A stretch of DNA of 47,075 bases, from the NCBI GenBank assembly GCA_001750625.1, contig MEIE01000005.1, forward strand, positions 1 through 47,075. Direction: 5' to 3'. The DNA is from Candidatus Amphirhobacter heronislandensis (lineage in GTDB: Bacteria > Pseudomonadota > Gammaproteobacteria > Tethybacterales > Tethybacteraceae). Both the position numbers and the translations under genes were made by a program. The notes beneath the pieces are model-generated. The model made no database searches. It had not been told where the DNA came from and was given only the letters and a program-made list of their open reading frames with translations. Each line of letters opens with the position of its first letter. The first letter of the stretch is position 1. Below are positions 36,833 to 45,002 of this stretch, piece after piece.

Positions 36833-38380
36833 GTGCCGGGCATCCCGAAATTCTTCCGGCTCCAGTCGAGCATGGTCAGCCCTTACGGCAAGGTGCTGAC
36901 GGTGTTCGGCGCGAGCATGCTGCCGCCGGCCGCCCTGGCCGCGATCGGCGGCTTCGACCCGCTGACCTTCCTCGCGCCGGCGGCGCTGGCGATCGGCGCC
37001 GGCCTGCTGTGCTGGTACTTCGGCCGCCGCGCCCAGCAGAACTTCAAGCCGCGGCACGCCTCGCTGCTGGTGATCCTCATCTGGTTCACGCTGCCGCTGT
37101 TCGGCGCGATTCCGCTGCTCGACCACACCGACCAGTCGCTCACCGACGCCTATTTCGAGGCGGTCTCGGGCCTGACGGCCTCCGGCGCGACCGTGCTCAG
37201 CGGCATCGAGTACCTGCCGGACTCGGTCAAGCTGTGGCGCGGCATCATGTCCTGGCTGGGCGGCATGGGCCTGATCGTGCTGGCGGTGGCGATCCTGCCT
37301 AACATCGGCCTCGGCGGCCGGCAGATGATGCGCTCGGAGATCACCGGCCCGAACAAGGACAGCGACCTGTCGCTGCAGATCGCGGAGACCGCGCGCGGCC
37401 TGTGGCTGATCTACGCCTCGCTGACGGCGCTGTGCGGGCTGTGCTACTGGCTCGCGGGCATGAACGAGCTCGACGCGACCGTGCACGCCTTCACCACCCT
37501 GGCGCTGGGCGGCTTCAGCAACTACGACGCGAGCTTCGGCCATTTCGATTCGCGGACGATCGAGGCGATCGCGATCTTCTTCATGCTGCTGGCCGGCTTC
37601 AACTTCGCGACCCACATCCTGCTGGTCCAGCGGCTCAGGCGGCCGGAGCGCTCGCCGCGGCTGGGCGCCGGCGGGCTGGCGCGGCTGCGCGGCCGCCTGT
37701 CCTACTACTTCGCGGGCTACCGCAACGACGTCGAGCTGCTGCCCTACATCTTCACCGCGGTGGCCGCCGCCGCGTTCGTCAGCCTGGCGCTGCACTACGG
37801 CGGCGTCTACGCCAGCGGCGGCGAGGCGCTGCGCCACGGCGTCTTCAACACGGTCTCGATCATCACCACCACCGGCTACGTCAGCAGCGACTTCTACGCC
37901 GCGTGGCCGCTGCACCTGAGCCTGCTGATCCTGCTGCTGGCGAACTTCTGCTCGTGCAGCGGCTCGACCGGCGGCGGCGTCAAGATGGTCCGGGCGCTGA
38001 CCTTCCTCCGCCGCACCAAGGTCGAGCAGGTGCGCATGCTGCACCACTACTCCTACACCCAGGTCAAGATCGGCGGCGGCATCGTCTCCGACAAGGTGGT
38101 GTCCTCGATCCTGTTCTTCATGATGACCTACGCGGCGACGATCGTGGTCGTGACGCTGCTGCTGCTCGCGAGCGACGCGAACATCGACCTGGTCACCAGC
38201 CTGTCGGCGGCGGTCGCGAGCGTCAGCAACACCGGCCCCGGCCTCGGCGCGGTCGGCCCGGGCGCCAACTACGCCATCCTCAACCCGCTGGCGACCGACA
38301 TCTGCTCGCTGGCGATGATCATGGGCCGGCTGGAGTTTCTGCTGTTTTTGCTGCTGTTCAGCCGCGACCTGTGGCGCTGA
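36833..38380 (+). CDS. trkH: Trk potassium uptake channel TrkH
   Basis: This is the membrane subunit of the Trk K+ uptake system, built from four pore (M-P-M) repeats. The four selectivity-filter segments are visible in order: SGLTASGATVLSG, TTLALGGFSNYDASFG, IITTTGYVSSDF and SVSNTGPGLGAVGPG. The membrane loop after CSGSTGGGVKMVR is also typical. The 515-residue length is normal. The start is GTG 36833, 12 nt after trkA. The gene ends the leuS-to-trkH series; 91 nt then precede aapJ. Confidence 0.96.
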   Translation: MPGIPKFFRLQSSMVSPYGKVLTVFGASMLPPAALAAIGGFDPLTFLAPAALAIGAGLLCWYFGRRAQQNFKPRHASLLVILIWFTLPLFGAIPLLDHTDQSLTDAYFEAVSGLTASGATVLSGIEYLPDSVKLWRGIMSWLGGMGLIVLAVAILPNIGLGGRQMMRSEITGPNKDSDLSLQIAETARGLWLIYASLTALCGLCYWLAGMNELDATVHAFTTLALGGFSNYDASFGHFDSRTIEAIAIFFMLLAGFNFATHILLVQRLRRPERSPRLGAGGLARLRGRLSYYFAGYRNDVELLPYIFTAVAAAAFVSLALHYGGVYASGGEALRHGVFNTVSIITTTGYVSSDFYAAWPLHLSLLILLLANFCSCSGSTGGGVKMVRALTFLRRTKVEQVRMLHHYSYTQVKIGGGIVSDKVVSSILFFMMTYAATIVVVTLLLLASDANIDLVTSLSAAVASVSNTGPGLGAVGPGANYAILNPLATDICSLAMIMGRLEFLLFLLLFSRDLWR

Positions 38381-38420
38381 GCCGGCCCGGCCGCCCTGGC
38401 CGCCGGTTTCGGGGGCATTT

Positions 38421-38435
38421 GGCGTAAAATACGCC
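38421..38435 (+). promoter_or_regulatory. Palindromic promoter element upstream of aapJ
   Basis: GGCGTA, AAA, TACGCC is a perfect 6-bp inverted repeat that contains a TAAAAT -10 box (38425-38430). A protein bound to the palindrome would compete with polymerase. The start codon of aapJ is 41 nt downstream and has an AGAGGGG ribosome-binding site. Confidence 0.45.
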
Positions 38436-38471
38436 GCAACCTATCCAATCCACCTACGGACAGAGGGGAAA

Positions 38472-39506
38472 ATGAAACAAAAATCCATCATCATCAGCGT
38501 CCTGGCGGCCGGCATGGCCGCGGCGGGCGCGGCGTCCGCCCAGACCATCGACTCGGTCAAGGGCCGGAACGAGCTGGTCTGCGGGGTCTCCGGCGGACTG
38601 GCCGGCTTCTCGGCTCCGGACGACAGCGGCCGCATGCAGGGCCTGGACGCGGACTACTGCTACGGCCTGGCCGCGGCGATCCTGGGCCCGAACGGCAACG
38701 TGCGCTTCGTCAACCTGACGGCCAAGGAGCGCTTCGAGGCCCTGGCTTCGGGCGAGGTCGACGTGCTGTCGCGGAACACCACGCACACGCTGACGCGCGA
38801 CGCGTCGCTGGGCCTGAACTTCACCTACTACAACTTCATCGACGGCCAGGCCTTCATGGTCTACAAGAGCCTCGGCGTCAGCAGCGCCCTGGACCTTGAC
38901 GGCGCGCGCGTCTGCGTGCAGTCGGGCACCACGACCGAAGCGAACATGGCGGACTTCTTCCGGACCAACAACATGAGCTACGAGCAGATCGCCTACGACA
39001 CCTCGCCGGACACGACCCAGGGCTTCGAGAACAACTACTGCGACGTCCTGAGCTCGGACACGTCCCAGCTGGCGTCGATCCGCTCGGAGCTGTCGAACCC
39101 CTCGGACGCGGTCATCCTGCCTGAAGTCATCTCGAAAGAGCCGCTCGGACCGGTGGTCCGGCAGGGCGACGACGAGTTCTTCAACCTGGCGAAGTGGGTG
39201 CTGTACGCGGTGCTCAACGCCGAAGAGCTCGGCATCACCCAGGCCAACGTCGACCAGCACCGCGGCAACGCGGACGCTGACCCGGCGATCAAGCGCCTGG
39301 TCGGCACCGAAGGCGGCATGTGCAAGCTGATCAGCTCCAAGCTGGACGACGCCTGCCTGTACAACGTCGTCAAGACGATCGGCAACTACGGCGAGTCCTA
39401 CGAGCGCCACGTGGGCGCGAACACCCCGCTCGGCATCAACCGCGAAGGCACGCCGAACGCGCTGTGGTCCAAAGGAGGCCTGCTGTACGCGCCGCCCCTG
39501 CGGTAG
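38472..39506 (+). CDS. aapJ: General L-amino acid ABC transporter, periplasmic binding protein AapJ
   Basis: This is the solute receptor of a polar amino acid ABC importer. The 344 residues start with a signal peptide cleaved after ASAQ (about residue 24). AapJ-type features follow: ELVCGVSGGLAGFSAPD, GLDADYCYGLAAAI, VNLTAKERFEALASGEVDVL, RNTTHTLTRD, and three further Cys pairs suggesting disulfides. A strong AGAGGGG site precedes the ATG. It heads the aapJ-aapQ-aapM-aapP cluster; a terminator-like hairpin follows it. A close paralogue lies at 46307. Confidence 0.93.
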   Translation: MKQKSIIISVLAAGMAAAGAASAQTIDSVKGRNELVCGVSGGLAGFSAPDDSGRMQGLDADYCYGLAAAILGPNGNVRFVNLTAKERFEALASGEVDVLSRNTTHTLTRDASLGLNFTYYNFIDGQAFMVYKSLGVSSALDLDGARVCVQSGTTTEANMADFFRTNNMSYEQIAYDTSPDTTQGFENNYCDVLSSDTSQLASIRSELSNPSDAVILPEVISKEPLGPVVRQGDDEFFNLAKWVLYAVLNAEELGITQANVDQHRGNADADPAIKRLVGTEGGMCKLISSKLDDACLYNVVKTIGNYGESYERHVGANTPLGINREGTPNALWSKGGLLYAPPLR

Positions 39507-39560
39507 CAGCGGCGCGGCGGACCGCGCTGTCATGGGCAGCATGCGGTCCCATCTGACTGG

Positions 39561-39582
39561 CCGCCGCCCCGCGGGGCGGCGG
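39561..39582 (+). other. GC-only hairpin between aapJ and aapQ
   Basis: CCGCCGCCCC, GC, GGGGCGGCGG forms a perfect 10-bp stem. It lies immediately before, and shares no bases with, the terminator stem at 39586. It may protect the aapJ message from 3' decay. Confidence 0.6.
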
Positions 39583-39585
39583 CGG

Positions 39586-39613
39586 GCGGCCCGCGCAGGC
39601 GGGCCGCTTTTTT
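39586..39613 (+). terminator. Intrinsic terminator or attenuator between aapJ and aapQ
   Basis: A perfect 9-bp stem GCGGCCCGC/GCGGGCCGC with loop GCAG (39595-39598) is followed by six T (39608-39613). The first possible aapQ ATG starts at 39614, so termination here would separate the receptor from the permease genes. Partial read-through would give the high receptor-to-permease ratio usual for ABC importers. Confidence 0.85.
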
Positions 39614-40837
39614 ATGGCCTGGACCATCATGCCTGAACGACCAGCCCCAGACCCCAAGGCCGCGCCCTGGTGGCGGCGGCCGCGCACGCGCGGCTATTTC
39701 TACCAGGCCATGGTGGTGGTCGGCACGCTGTACCTGCTGTACGTGCTGGTGAGCAACACGGTCGCGAACCTGCGCGACCGCAGCATCAAGACCAGCTTTG
39801 CTTTTTTGGAAGAGACGGCGACCTTCGCCATCCCGCTGAACTTCTTCCCGTTCTGGGACTTCACCTTGGGCGAATCGGTCTACTGGGACGTCTTCATCAT
39901 CGGCGTCCAGAACACCATCATCATCACCCTGCTCGGCATCCCGACCGCGACCATCCTCGGCCTGACGCTGGGCGTGACCATGCTGTCGCCGAACTTCCTG
40001 CTGCGCAAGCTGTCGACCGGCTTCGTCGAGATCTTCCGCAACACGCCGCTGCTGCTGCAGCTGCTGTTCTGGCACTTCGCCTTCTTCCCGCCGATCTACA
40101 ACAGCCTGCCGCCGGTGCGCGAGAGCATCCTCACCGGCGGCATGGTGATCAACAGCGCGGGCATCTACCTGCCGGCGCCGACGCTGGCGGGCTCGGCGGG
40201 CTGGGCGCTGGCGGCGTTCTTGGCGGTCGCGGCGGTCGCGGCGGTGATGCTGGCGCGCCACGCCCACCGGCGGCGGATGGAGACCGGCGTGGGCTTGCCG
40301 ACCGGCACCTACATCGTGGGGATCTTCGTGCTGGCGCTGGCCGCCTTCATGTTCTTTTTCGGCGACCAGGTCGGGGTCGACCTGCCGGAGAAGAAGGGCC
40401 TGAACTACCGCGGCGGCATGCGGCCGACCAAGGAGATCATCTCGCTGTGGTTCGGCCTGACGGTCTACACCTCGACCTACATCGCCGAGAACGTCCGCGG
40501 CGGCATCCTGTCGGTGAATCCGGGGCAGAGCGAGGCGGGCATGGCGCTGGGCCTGAGCCGGGTGCTGCGCATGAAGCTGGTGGTCCTGCCGCAGGCGCTG
40601 CGGGTGATCATCCCGCCGACGATCAGCCAGTACCTGAACCTGACGAAGAACTCCTCGCTGGCGGTGGCGGTGGGCTATCCGGACATCACCAACATCTGGC
40701 TGGGGATCGCGCTCAACCAGACCGGCCAGGCTTTGATCATCGTCTTCATGACCATCGTGGTCTACGAGACCATCAACGCGCTGACCTCGCTGGCGACCAA
40801 CCTGTACAACCGCAGCGTGCAGATCCAGGAGCGCTGA
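39614..40837 (+). CDS. aapQ: General L-amino acid ABC transporter permease AapQ
   Basis: This is the first inner-membrane permease of the importer. It has 407 residues (ATG 39614) or 402 (ATG 39629, preceded by a short leader after the terminator). There is a hydrophobic anchor near residues 33-50, then the His/Glu/Gln/Arg/opine-type permease domain beginning NTIIITLLGIPTATILG and ending with the EAA loop (GQSEAGMALGLSRVLRMKLVVLPQ, read as two parts). A large insertion between helices is typical of AapQ and AapM. aapM follows after one base. Confidence 0.93.
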   Translation: MAWTIMPERPAPDPKAAPWWRRPRTRGYFYQAMVVVGTLYLLYVLVSNTVANLRDRSIKTSFAFLEETATFAIPLNFFPFWDFTLGESVYWDVFIIGVQNTIIITLLGIPTATILGLTLGVTMLSPNFLLRKLSTGFVEIFRNTPLLLQLLFWHFAFFPPIYNSLPPVRESILTGGMVINSAGIYLPAPTLAGSAGWALAAFLAVAAVAAVMLARHAHRRRMETGVGLPTGTYIVGIFVLALAAFMFFFGDQVGVDLPEKKGLNYRGGMRPTKEIISLWFGLTVYTSTYIAENVRGGILSVNPGQSEAGMALGLSRVLRMKLVVLPQALRVIIPPTISQYLNLTKNSSLAVAVGYPDITNIWLGIALNQTGQALIIVFMTIVVYETINALTSLATNLYNRSVQIQER

Positions 40838-40838
40838 C

Positions 40839-41972
40839 ATGGACGGCATCAGCCACCGCCACCCCGCGCTGCACTGGCTGCACGTCAACCTGTTCTCGTC
40901 GCCGACCAACACGATCCTGACCCTCCTCGCGGCGCTGCTGCTGTGGCAGCTGGTGCCGCCGGCCCTGAACTGGGCGGTGTTCGAGGCGACCTTCTCCGGC
41001 ACCGATTCGGACGCCTGCAAGTACGTCGACGAGCACGGCGAGAAGGTCGACGCGCCCGGCGCCTGCTGGACCTTCGTCAAGATCCGCTGGCCGCAGTTCC
41101 TGTTCGGGCTGTGGTACACGCGCAACTTCGACCAGGCCTGGCGGCCGGTGCTGGCCTTCGTCCTGGCGCTGGGCATCATCGCGGCGCTGGCGCTGCCGAT
41201 GTTCAGCCACAAGCAGCGCTACCAGATCGCGGCCGGCGCGCTGGTCGTCTACCCCTTCGTCGCCTACGCCCTTTTGAACGGCGCCTGGCTGGGGCTGCCG
41301 GAGGCCAAGACCGCCGACTGGGGCGGCCTGACCCTGACGCTGGTGCTGGCGTCGCTCGGCATCATCGCGGCCTTCCCGCTGGGCGTGTGCCTGGCGCTGG
41401 CGCGGCGCTCGCGCATGCCGGTGGTCAAGGGCTACGCGGTGCTGTGGATCGAGATGTTCCGGGGCATGCCGCTGATCACGCTGCTGTTCATCGCCTCGGT
41501 CATGCTGCCCTACTTCTTCCCCATCGGCACCGAGATCGACAAGGTCGTGCGCGCGATCATCGCGATCACGATCTTCCAGTCGGCGTACACCGCCGAGGCG
41601 ATCCGCGGCGGGCTGAGCGCGGTGCCGCGGGGGCAGTACGAGGCCGCCGAGGCGCTGGGCTTCGGCTTTTGGAAGAGCACCATCCTCATCACGCTGCCCC
41701 AGGCGCTGAAGATCTCGATCCCGGCGATCATGAACTCCTTCATCCAGCTGTTCAAGGACACCTCGCTGGTGCTGATCATCGGCCTGCTGGAGCTGTTGAA
41801 CATCATCCAGGTCGCGGCGCGCTCGTCGCAGTGGAAGGGCTACGAGGCGGAGGGCTACATCTTCGCGGCGGCGACCTTCTTCTTCTTCTGCTACAGCATG
41901 TCGCTGTACTCGCGGGGGCTGGAGCGGCGGCTGGACACCTCGCTCGCGGCGCGGCGGGCGCAGCAGGACTGA
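40839..41972 (+). CDS. aapM: General L-amino acid ABC transporter permease AapM
   Basis: This is the second permease, pairing with AapQ to form the channel. Its 377 residues include an N-terminal hydrophobic segment, a soluble region with a Cys pair ([10 protein letters not shown] and [15 protein letters not shown]), and the conserved permease core with [20 protein letters not shown] and the EAA loop [20 protein letters not shown]. The soluble loop between helices is a family trait. A 40-nt gap with a TAGAAT box lies before aapP. Confidence 0.94.
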   Translation: MDGISHRHPALHWLHVNLFSSPTNTILTLLAALLLWQLVPPALNWAVFEATFSGTDSDACKYVDEHGEKVDAPGACWTFVKIRWPQFLFGLWYTRNFDQAWRPVLAFVLALGIIAALALPMFSHKQRYQIAAGALVVYPFVAYALLNGAWLGLPEAKTADWGGLTLTLVLASLGIIAAFPLGVCLALARRSRMPVVKGYAVLWIEMFRGMPLITLLFIASVMLPYFFPIGTEIDKVVRAIIAITIFQSAYTAEAIRGGLSAVPRGQYEAAEALGFGFWKSTILITLPQALKISIPAIMNSFIQLFKDTSLVLIIGLLELLNIIQVAARSSQWKGYEAEGYIFAAATFFFFCYSMSLYSRGLERRLDTSLAARRAQQD

Positions 41973-41984
41973 GGCCGGACGTAA

Positions 41985-41990
41985 TAGAAT
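41985..41990 (+). promoter_or_regulatory. Possible -10 box before aapP
   Basis: TAGAAT followed by a GC-rich discriminator lies 22 nt before the aapP ATG, just after aapM. It could supply extra transcription of aapP and the rpmH cluster behind it. No -35 is evident. Confidence 0.3.
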
Positions 41991-42012
41991 CGGCCGGCGG
42001 GAAGCACTTGAC

Positions 42013-42804
42013 ATGACCGAAGCGAACGGCGGCGGCGCGCAGGAAAAAAGCGCGGAGTCCATCATCCAGATCCGGGGCCTGAACAAATGGTTCGGCCCGC
42101 AGCTGCACGTGCTGCGCGACATCGACCTCGACGTCAAGGTGGGCGAGAAGATCGTGATCTGCGGCCCCTCCGGCTCGGGCAAGTCGACCCTGATCCGCTG
42201 CATCAACCGCCTCGAACACCACCAAAAGGGCAGCATCATCGTCGACGGCACCGAGCTGACCGAGGACCTCAAGAGCATCGACGAGGTCCGCCGGGACGTC
42301 GGCATGGTCTTCCAGCACTTCAACCTGTTCCCGCATCTGACCATCCTCGACAACCTGATCCTCGCGCCGGTGTGGGTCAAGAAGGAGCCCAAGGCCAAGG
42401 CGACCGAGACCGCGATGCACTACCTCGAGCGGGTCAAGATCCCCGAGCAGGCGCACAAGTATCCCGGCCAGCTCTCCGGCGGCCAGCAGCAGCGGGTCGC
42501 GATCGCGCGGGCGCTGTGCATGAACCCGAAGATCATGCTGTTCGACGAGCCGACCTCGGCGCTGGACCCGGAGATGATCTCCGAGGTCCTGGACGTGATG
42601 GCCGAGCTGGCGCGCGAGGGCATGACGATGCTGGTGGTGACCCACGAGATGGGCTTCGCCAGCCAGGTCGCCGACTGCGTGATCTTCATGGACGAAGGCA
42701 GCATCGTCGAGTGCAGCGAGCCGGGCAAGGTCGAGGAGTTTTTCAAGCATCCGACCAACGAGCGGACCCAGAAATTCTTCGGCCAGATCCTGCATCATAT
42801 ATAA
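42013..42804 (+). CDS. aapP: General L-amino acid ABC transporter ATP-binding protein AapP
   Basis: This ATPase drives amino acid import through AapQM. The 263 residues show Walker [10 protein letters not shown], the Q-loop [11 protein letters not shown], signature LSGGQQQR, Walker [15 protein letters not shown] and the switch His in VTHEMG. The start ATG follows an upstream CTTGAC. Its TAA stop lies inside the TATAAT box of the rpmH promoter. Confidence 0.96.
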   Translation: MTEANGGGAQEKSAESIIQIRGLNKWFGPQLHVLRDIDLDVKVGEKIVICGPSGSGKSTLIRCINRLEHHQKGSIIVDGTELTEDLKSIDEVRRDVGMVFQHFNLFPHLTILDNLILAPVWVKKEPKAKATETAMHYLERVKIPEQAHKYPGQLSGGQQQRVAIARALCMNPKIMLFDEPTSALDPEMISEVLDVMAELAREGMTMLVVTHEMGFASQVADCVIFMDEGSIVECSEPGKVEEFFKHPTNERTQKFFGQILHHI

Positions 42805-42805
42805 T
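42800..42805 (+). promoter_or_regulatory. Putative -10 box of the rpmH-rnpA-yidC-mnmE cluster
   Basis: A perfect TATAAT overlaps the aapP stop codon, 22 nt upstream of the rpmH ATG. A matching -35 is not obvious in the aapP 3' end. Confidence 0.4.
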
Positions 42806-42827
42806 AAGCGGCGGCAGAGCATCTGAC

Positions 42828-42965
42828 ATGGCACACCTCACTTACCGGCCCTCGCGCGTCAAGCGCAAGCGCAAGCATGGCTTCCGCAAGCGCATGCGGA
42901 CCAAAAGCGGCCGCGCCATCATCAACGCCCACCGCCGCAAAGGCAGCAGGCGCCTGGCCGTCTGA
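42828..42965 (+). CDS. rpmH: 50S ribosomal protein L34
   Basis: This is a very small, basic protein of the large subunit. The 45 residues have the typical order [28 protein letters not shown] and a basic tail ending LAV. The N-terminus MAHLTYRPS departs from the usual MKRTFQPS/MKRTYQPS, but the rest is unmistakable. It precedes rnpA by 4 nt, the universal bacterial order. In most bacteria dnaA or the replication origin lies upstream; here an amino acid transporter does. Confidence 0.96.
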   Translation: MAHLTYRPSRVKRKRKHGFRKRMRTKSGRAIINAHRRKGSRRLAV

Positions 42966-42969
42966 CATA

Positions 42970-43317
42970 TTGTCCCCCTGGCGGGACCATCGCCTGCGCG
43001 GACGGCATTTCGCGGACGTTTTCGCCAAGGGCAGCGCCATCAATGGACGGCTCCTGCGCATCCACTACCTCGATTCGGGCGCCGGCCCGGCCCGGCTGGG
43101 CATGGCGGTCAGCAAGAAGCGCGCCGGCAATATCGTCCAGGTCAACCGAATCCGGCGGCGCGTCCGCGAGCAGTTCCGGCTCCGCAAGGGGAAGCTGGCG
43201 GGCATGATGCTGGCGGTGGTGCTGCGGGCCGACTGCCGCACTGAGGACGACGCCCGGGCGGCGGCGGCGGAGTGCCGCGGCCTGCTGGAGAAGCTGGCGA
43301 AGCGCAAAGAACGATGA
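42970..43317 (+). CDS. rnpA: Ribonuclease P protein component
   Basis: RnpA is the basic cofactor of the RNase P ribozyme that trims tRNA 5' ends. Seen: DHRLRGRHFADVFAKGSA, LGMAVSKKRAGNIV and the basic helix NRIRRRVREQFR. The usual RNR of the RNA-binding helix reads VNR here, losing one Arg. The start is taken as TTG 42970, right after rpmH, giving 115 residues; no ATG or GTG fits. The end overlaps yidC (ATGA). No yidD lies between them. Confidence 0.92.
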   Translation: MSPWRDHRLRGRHFADVFAKGSAINGRLLRIHYLDSGAGPARLGMAVSKKRAGNIVQVNRIRRRVREQFRLRKGKLAGMMLAVVLRADCRTEDDARAAAAECRGLLEKLAKRKER

Positions 43318-45002
43318 ACCGGGACTTCATGCGGCTGCTGGTGACGGGGGCCTTCGCCTTCAGCTGCCTGCTGCTGTACCAGCGCTGGGTGGCGCACCAG
43401 CAGGAGCGCATCGAGGACATCCTGGTGGGCGATTCGCCCCCGAGCGAAGCCGCGGCCCGCCCGCCCGCGGCCGCCGCCCCGGCCCCGGCCGCGAGCGACG
43501 AAGCCGTCCCCGAGGTGACCCAGCAGCTGACGACGCCCGCGTCCGACCCCGAAGACGAGCTGCCGGCCGCGACGCCGGCGCCCGCCGCCGCCGCCCCGGC
43601 CGCGGTGGTGGCGACGATCGCCAACGAGACCGTCAGCGCCAGCTTCAACGCCGGCGGCGACCTCGTGCGGCTGGAGATGCCGATGCACCGGGTGAGCCTC
43701 AACGGCCCGCCGCTGCCGCTGTTCCTGGACACGCCCTCGCACCATCTGTATCCGCAGACCGGGCTGCTGGGCGACGGCCTGCCGACGCATCAGGACGCCG
43801 GCTGGCGCTACAGCGAGGATCTGTCCAGCCCCGGGCAGGCGGCGAGCGTCTGGACCGGCGGCGGCGTCCGGATCACCCGCAGCTACGTCCTGACGCCCGA
43901 GCCCTACCAGCTGTCGGTGGTGCACGTCGTTGAAAACAATTCGCAAAATCAGATAGCTGGCCACGTCTATTACCAGTTCATCCGGGACGGCGCCGAGCCG
44001 CTGTCGTACGCCTCGACCATCCCCTCCTTCTACGGCGCGGCGATCTACACCGAAGCAGACAAGTACCAGAAATTCGATTTCGACGAGTTCAGCGACAGCT
44101 ATCCGAAGCGGGTCGAGGACGGCTGGATCGGCTTCATCCAGCGCTATTTCATGGCGGTGTGGCTGGACAGCGGCGAGGCGCGGGAGAACTCGATGCGCAA
44201 CCTGCCGAACGGCGACGTGGCGATCGGCATCATCCGGCCGCTGGCGCCGGTCCCACCAGGGGCGGCCGCGACCGTCGCCCAGGTCATGTACGCCGGCGCG
44301 CTGGAGCAGCGCATCCTCAAGAACATCGACGAGGAGCTGGGCCGCAACCTGAGCCTGGCGGTGGACTACGGCTGGCTGACGCTGCTGGCGGCGCCGCTGT
44401 TCTCCCTGCTGGACCTGATCCATCAGGGCGTCGGCAACTGGGGGCTGGCGATCGTGCTGCTGACGGTGCTGATCAAGCTGGTGTTCTTCCCGCTGTCGGC
44501 GAAGTCCTACCGCTCGATGGCGCGGCTGCGCAAGGTCACGCCGCAGCTGCAGGCGATCCGCGAGCGCTACAAGGACAAGCGCGAGGAGTTCCAAAAGGCG
44601 ACCATGGAGCTGTACCGCAAGGAGAAGATCAACCCCTTCGGCGGCTGCCTGCCGATCCTGATCCAGATTCCGGTCTTCATCGCCCTGTACTGGATGCTGC
44701 TCGAAGCGGTCGAGCTGCGCCAGGCGCCGCTGGGGCTGTGGATCGGCGACCTGTCGAGCCCGGACCCCTTCTACGTGCTGCCGCTGCTGCTGGGCGTGGC
44801 GATGTACGGCCAGTTCAAGCTCAATCCGGCGCCGACGGACCCGACGCAGGCGATGATCATGAAAATCATGCCGGTGGGCTTCGCGGCCTTTTCGATCATC
44901 ATGCCCTCGGGGCTGGTGCTTTACTGGATCGCCAACACGGCGCTCTCGATCGCCCAGCAGTGGCAGATCACCCGCAGCATTGACGGCCCGCGGCGCAAAT
45001 AG
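43314..45002 (+). CDS. yidC: Membrane protein insertase YidC
   Basis: YidC inserts and folds inner-membrane proteins, alone or with SecYEG. The 562 residues have an N-terminal membrane anchor (about 8-20), an Ala/Pro-rich linker, a large periplasmic domain (about 95-345) and the five-helix core. Core motifs are HQGVGNWGLAIVLLTVLIKL, the FFPLSAKSYRSMARL coil and the FGGCLPILIQIPVFIALYW segment. The ATG at 43314 overlaps the rnpA stop; a longer frame from 43272 lies in rnpA. Its 3' end overlaps mnmE by 23 nt. Confidence 0.97.
   Translation: MNRDFMRLLVTGAFAFSCLLLYQRWVAHQQERIEDILVGDSPPSEAAARPPAAAAPAPAASDEAVPEVTQQLTTPASDPEDELPAATPAPAAAAPAAVVATIANETVSASFNAGGDLVRLEMPMHRVSLNGPPLPLFLDTPSHHLYPQTGLLGDGLPTHQDAGWRYSEDLSSPGQAASVWTGGGVRITRSYVLTPEPYQLSVVHVVENNSQNQIAGHVYYQFIRDGAEPLSYASTIPSFYGAAIYTEADKYQKFDFDEFSDSYPKRVEDGWIGFIQRYFMAVWLDSGEARENSMRNLPNGDVAIGIIRPLAPVPPGAAATVAQVMYAGALEQRILKNIDEELGRNLSLAVDYGWLTLLAAPLFSLLDLIHQGVGNWGLAIVLLTVLIKLVFFPLSAKSYRSMARLRKVTPQLQAIRERYKDKREEFQKATMELYRKEKINPFGGCLPILIQIPVFIALYWMLLEAVELRQAPLGLWIGDLSSPDPFYVLPLLLGVAMYGQFKLNPAPTDPTQAMIMKIMPVGFAAFSIIMPSGLVLYWIANTALSIAQQWQITRSIDGPRRK

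Noticed and set aside
38380-38471. Possible DnaA box or origin before aapJ
   Set aside because: Segments such as CTATCCAATCC do not match the DnaA consensus TTATCCACA, and there is no cluster.
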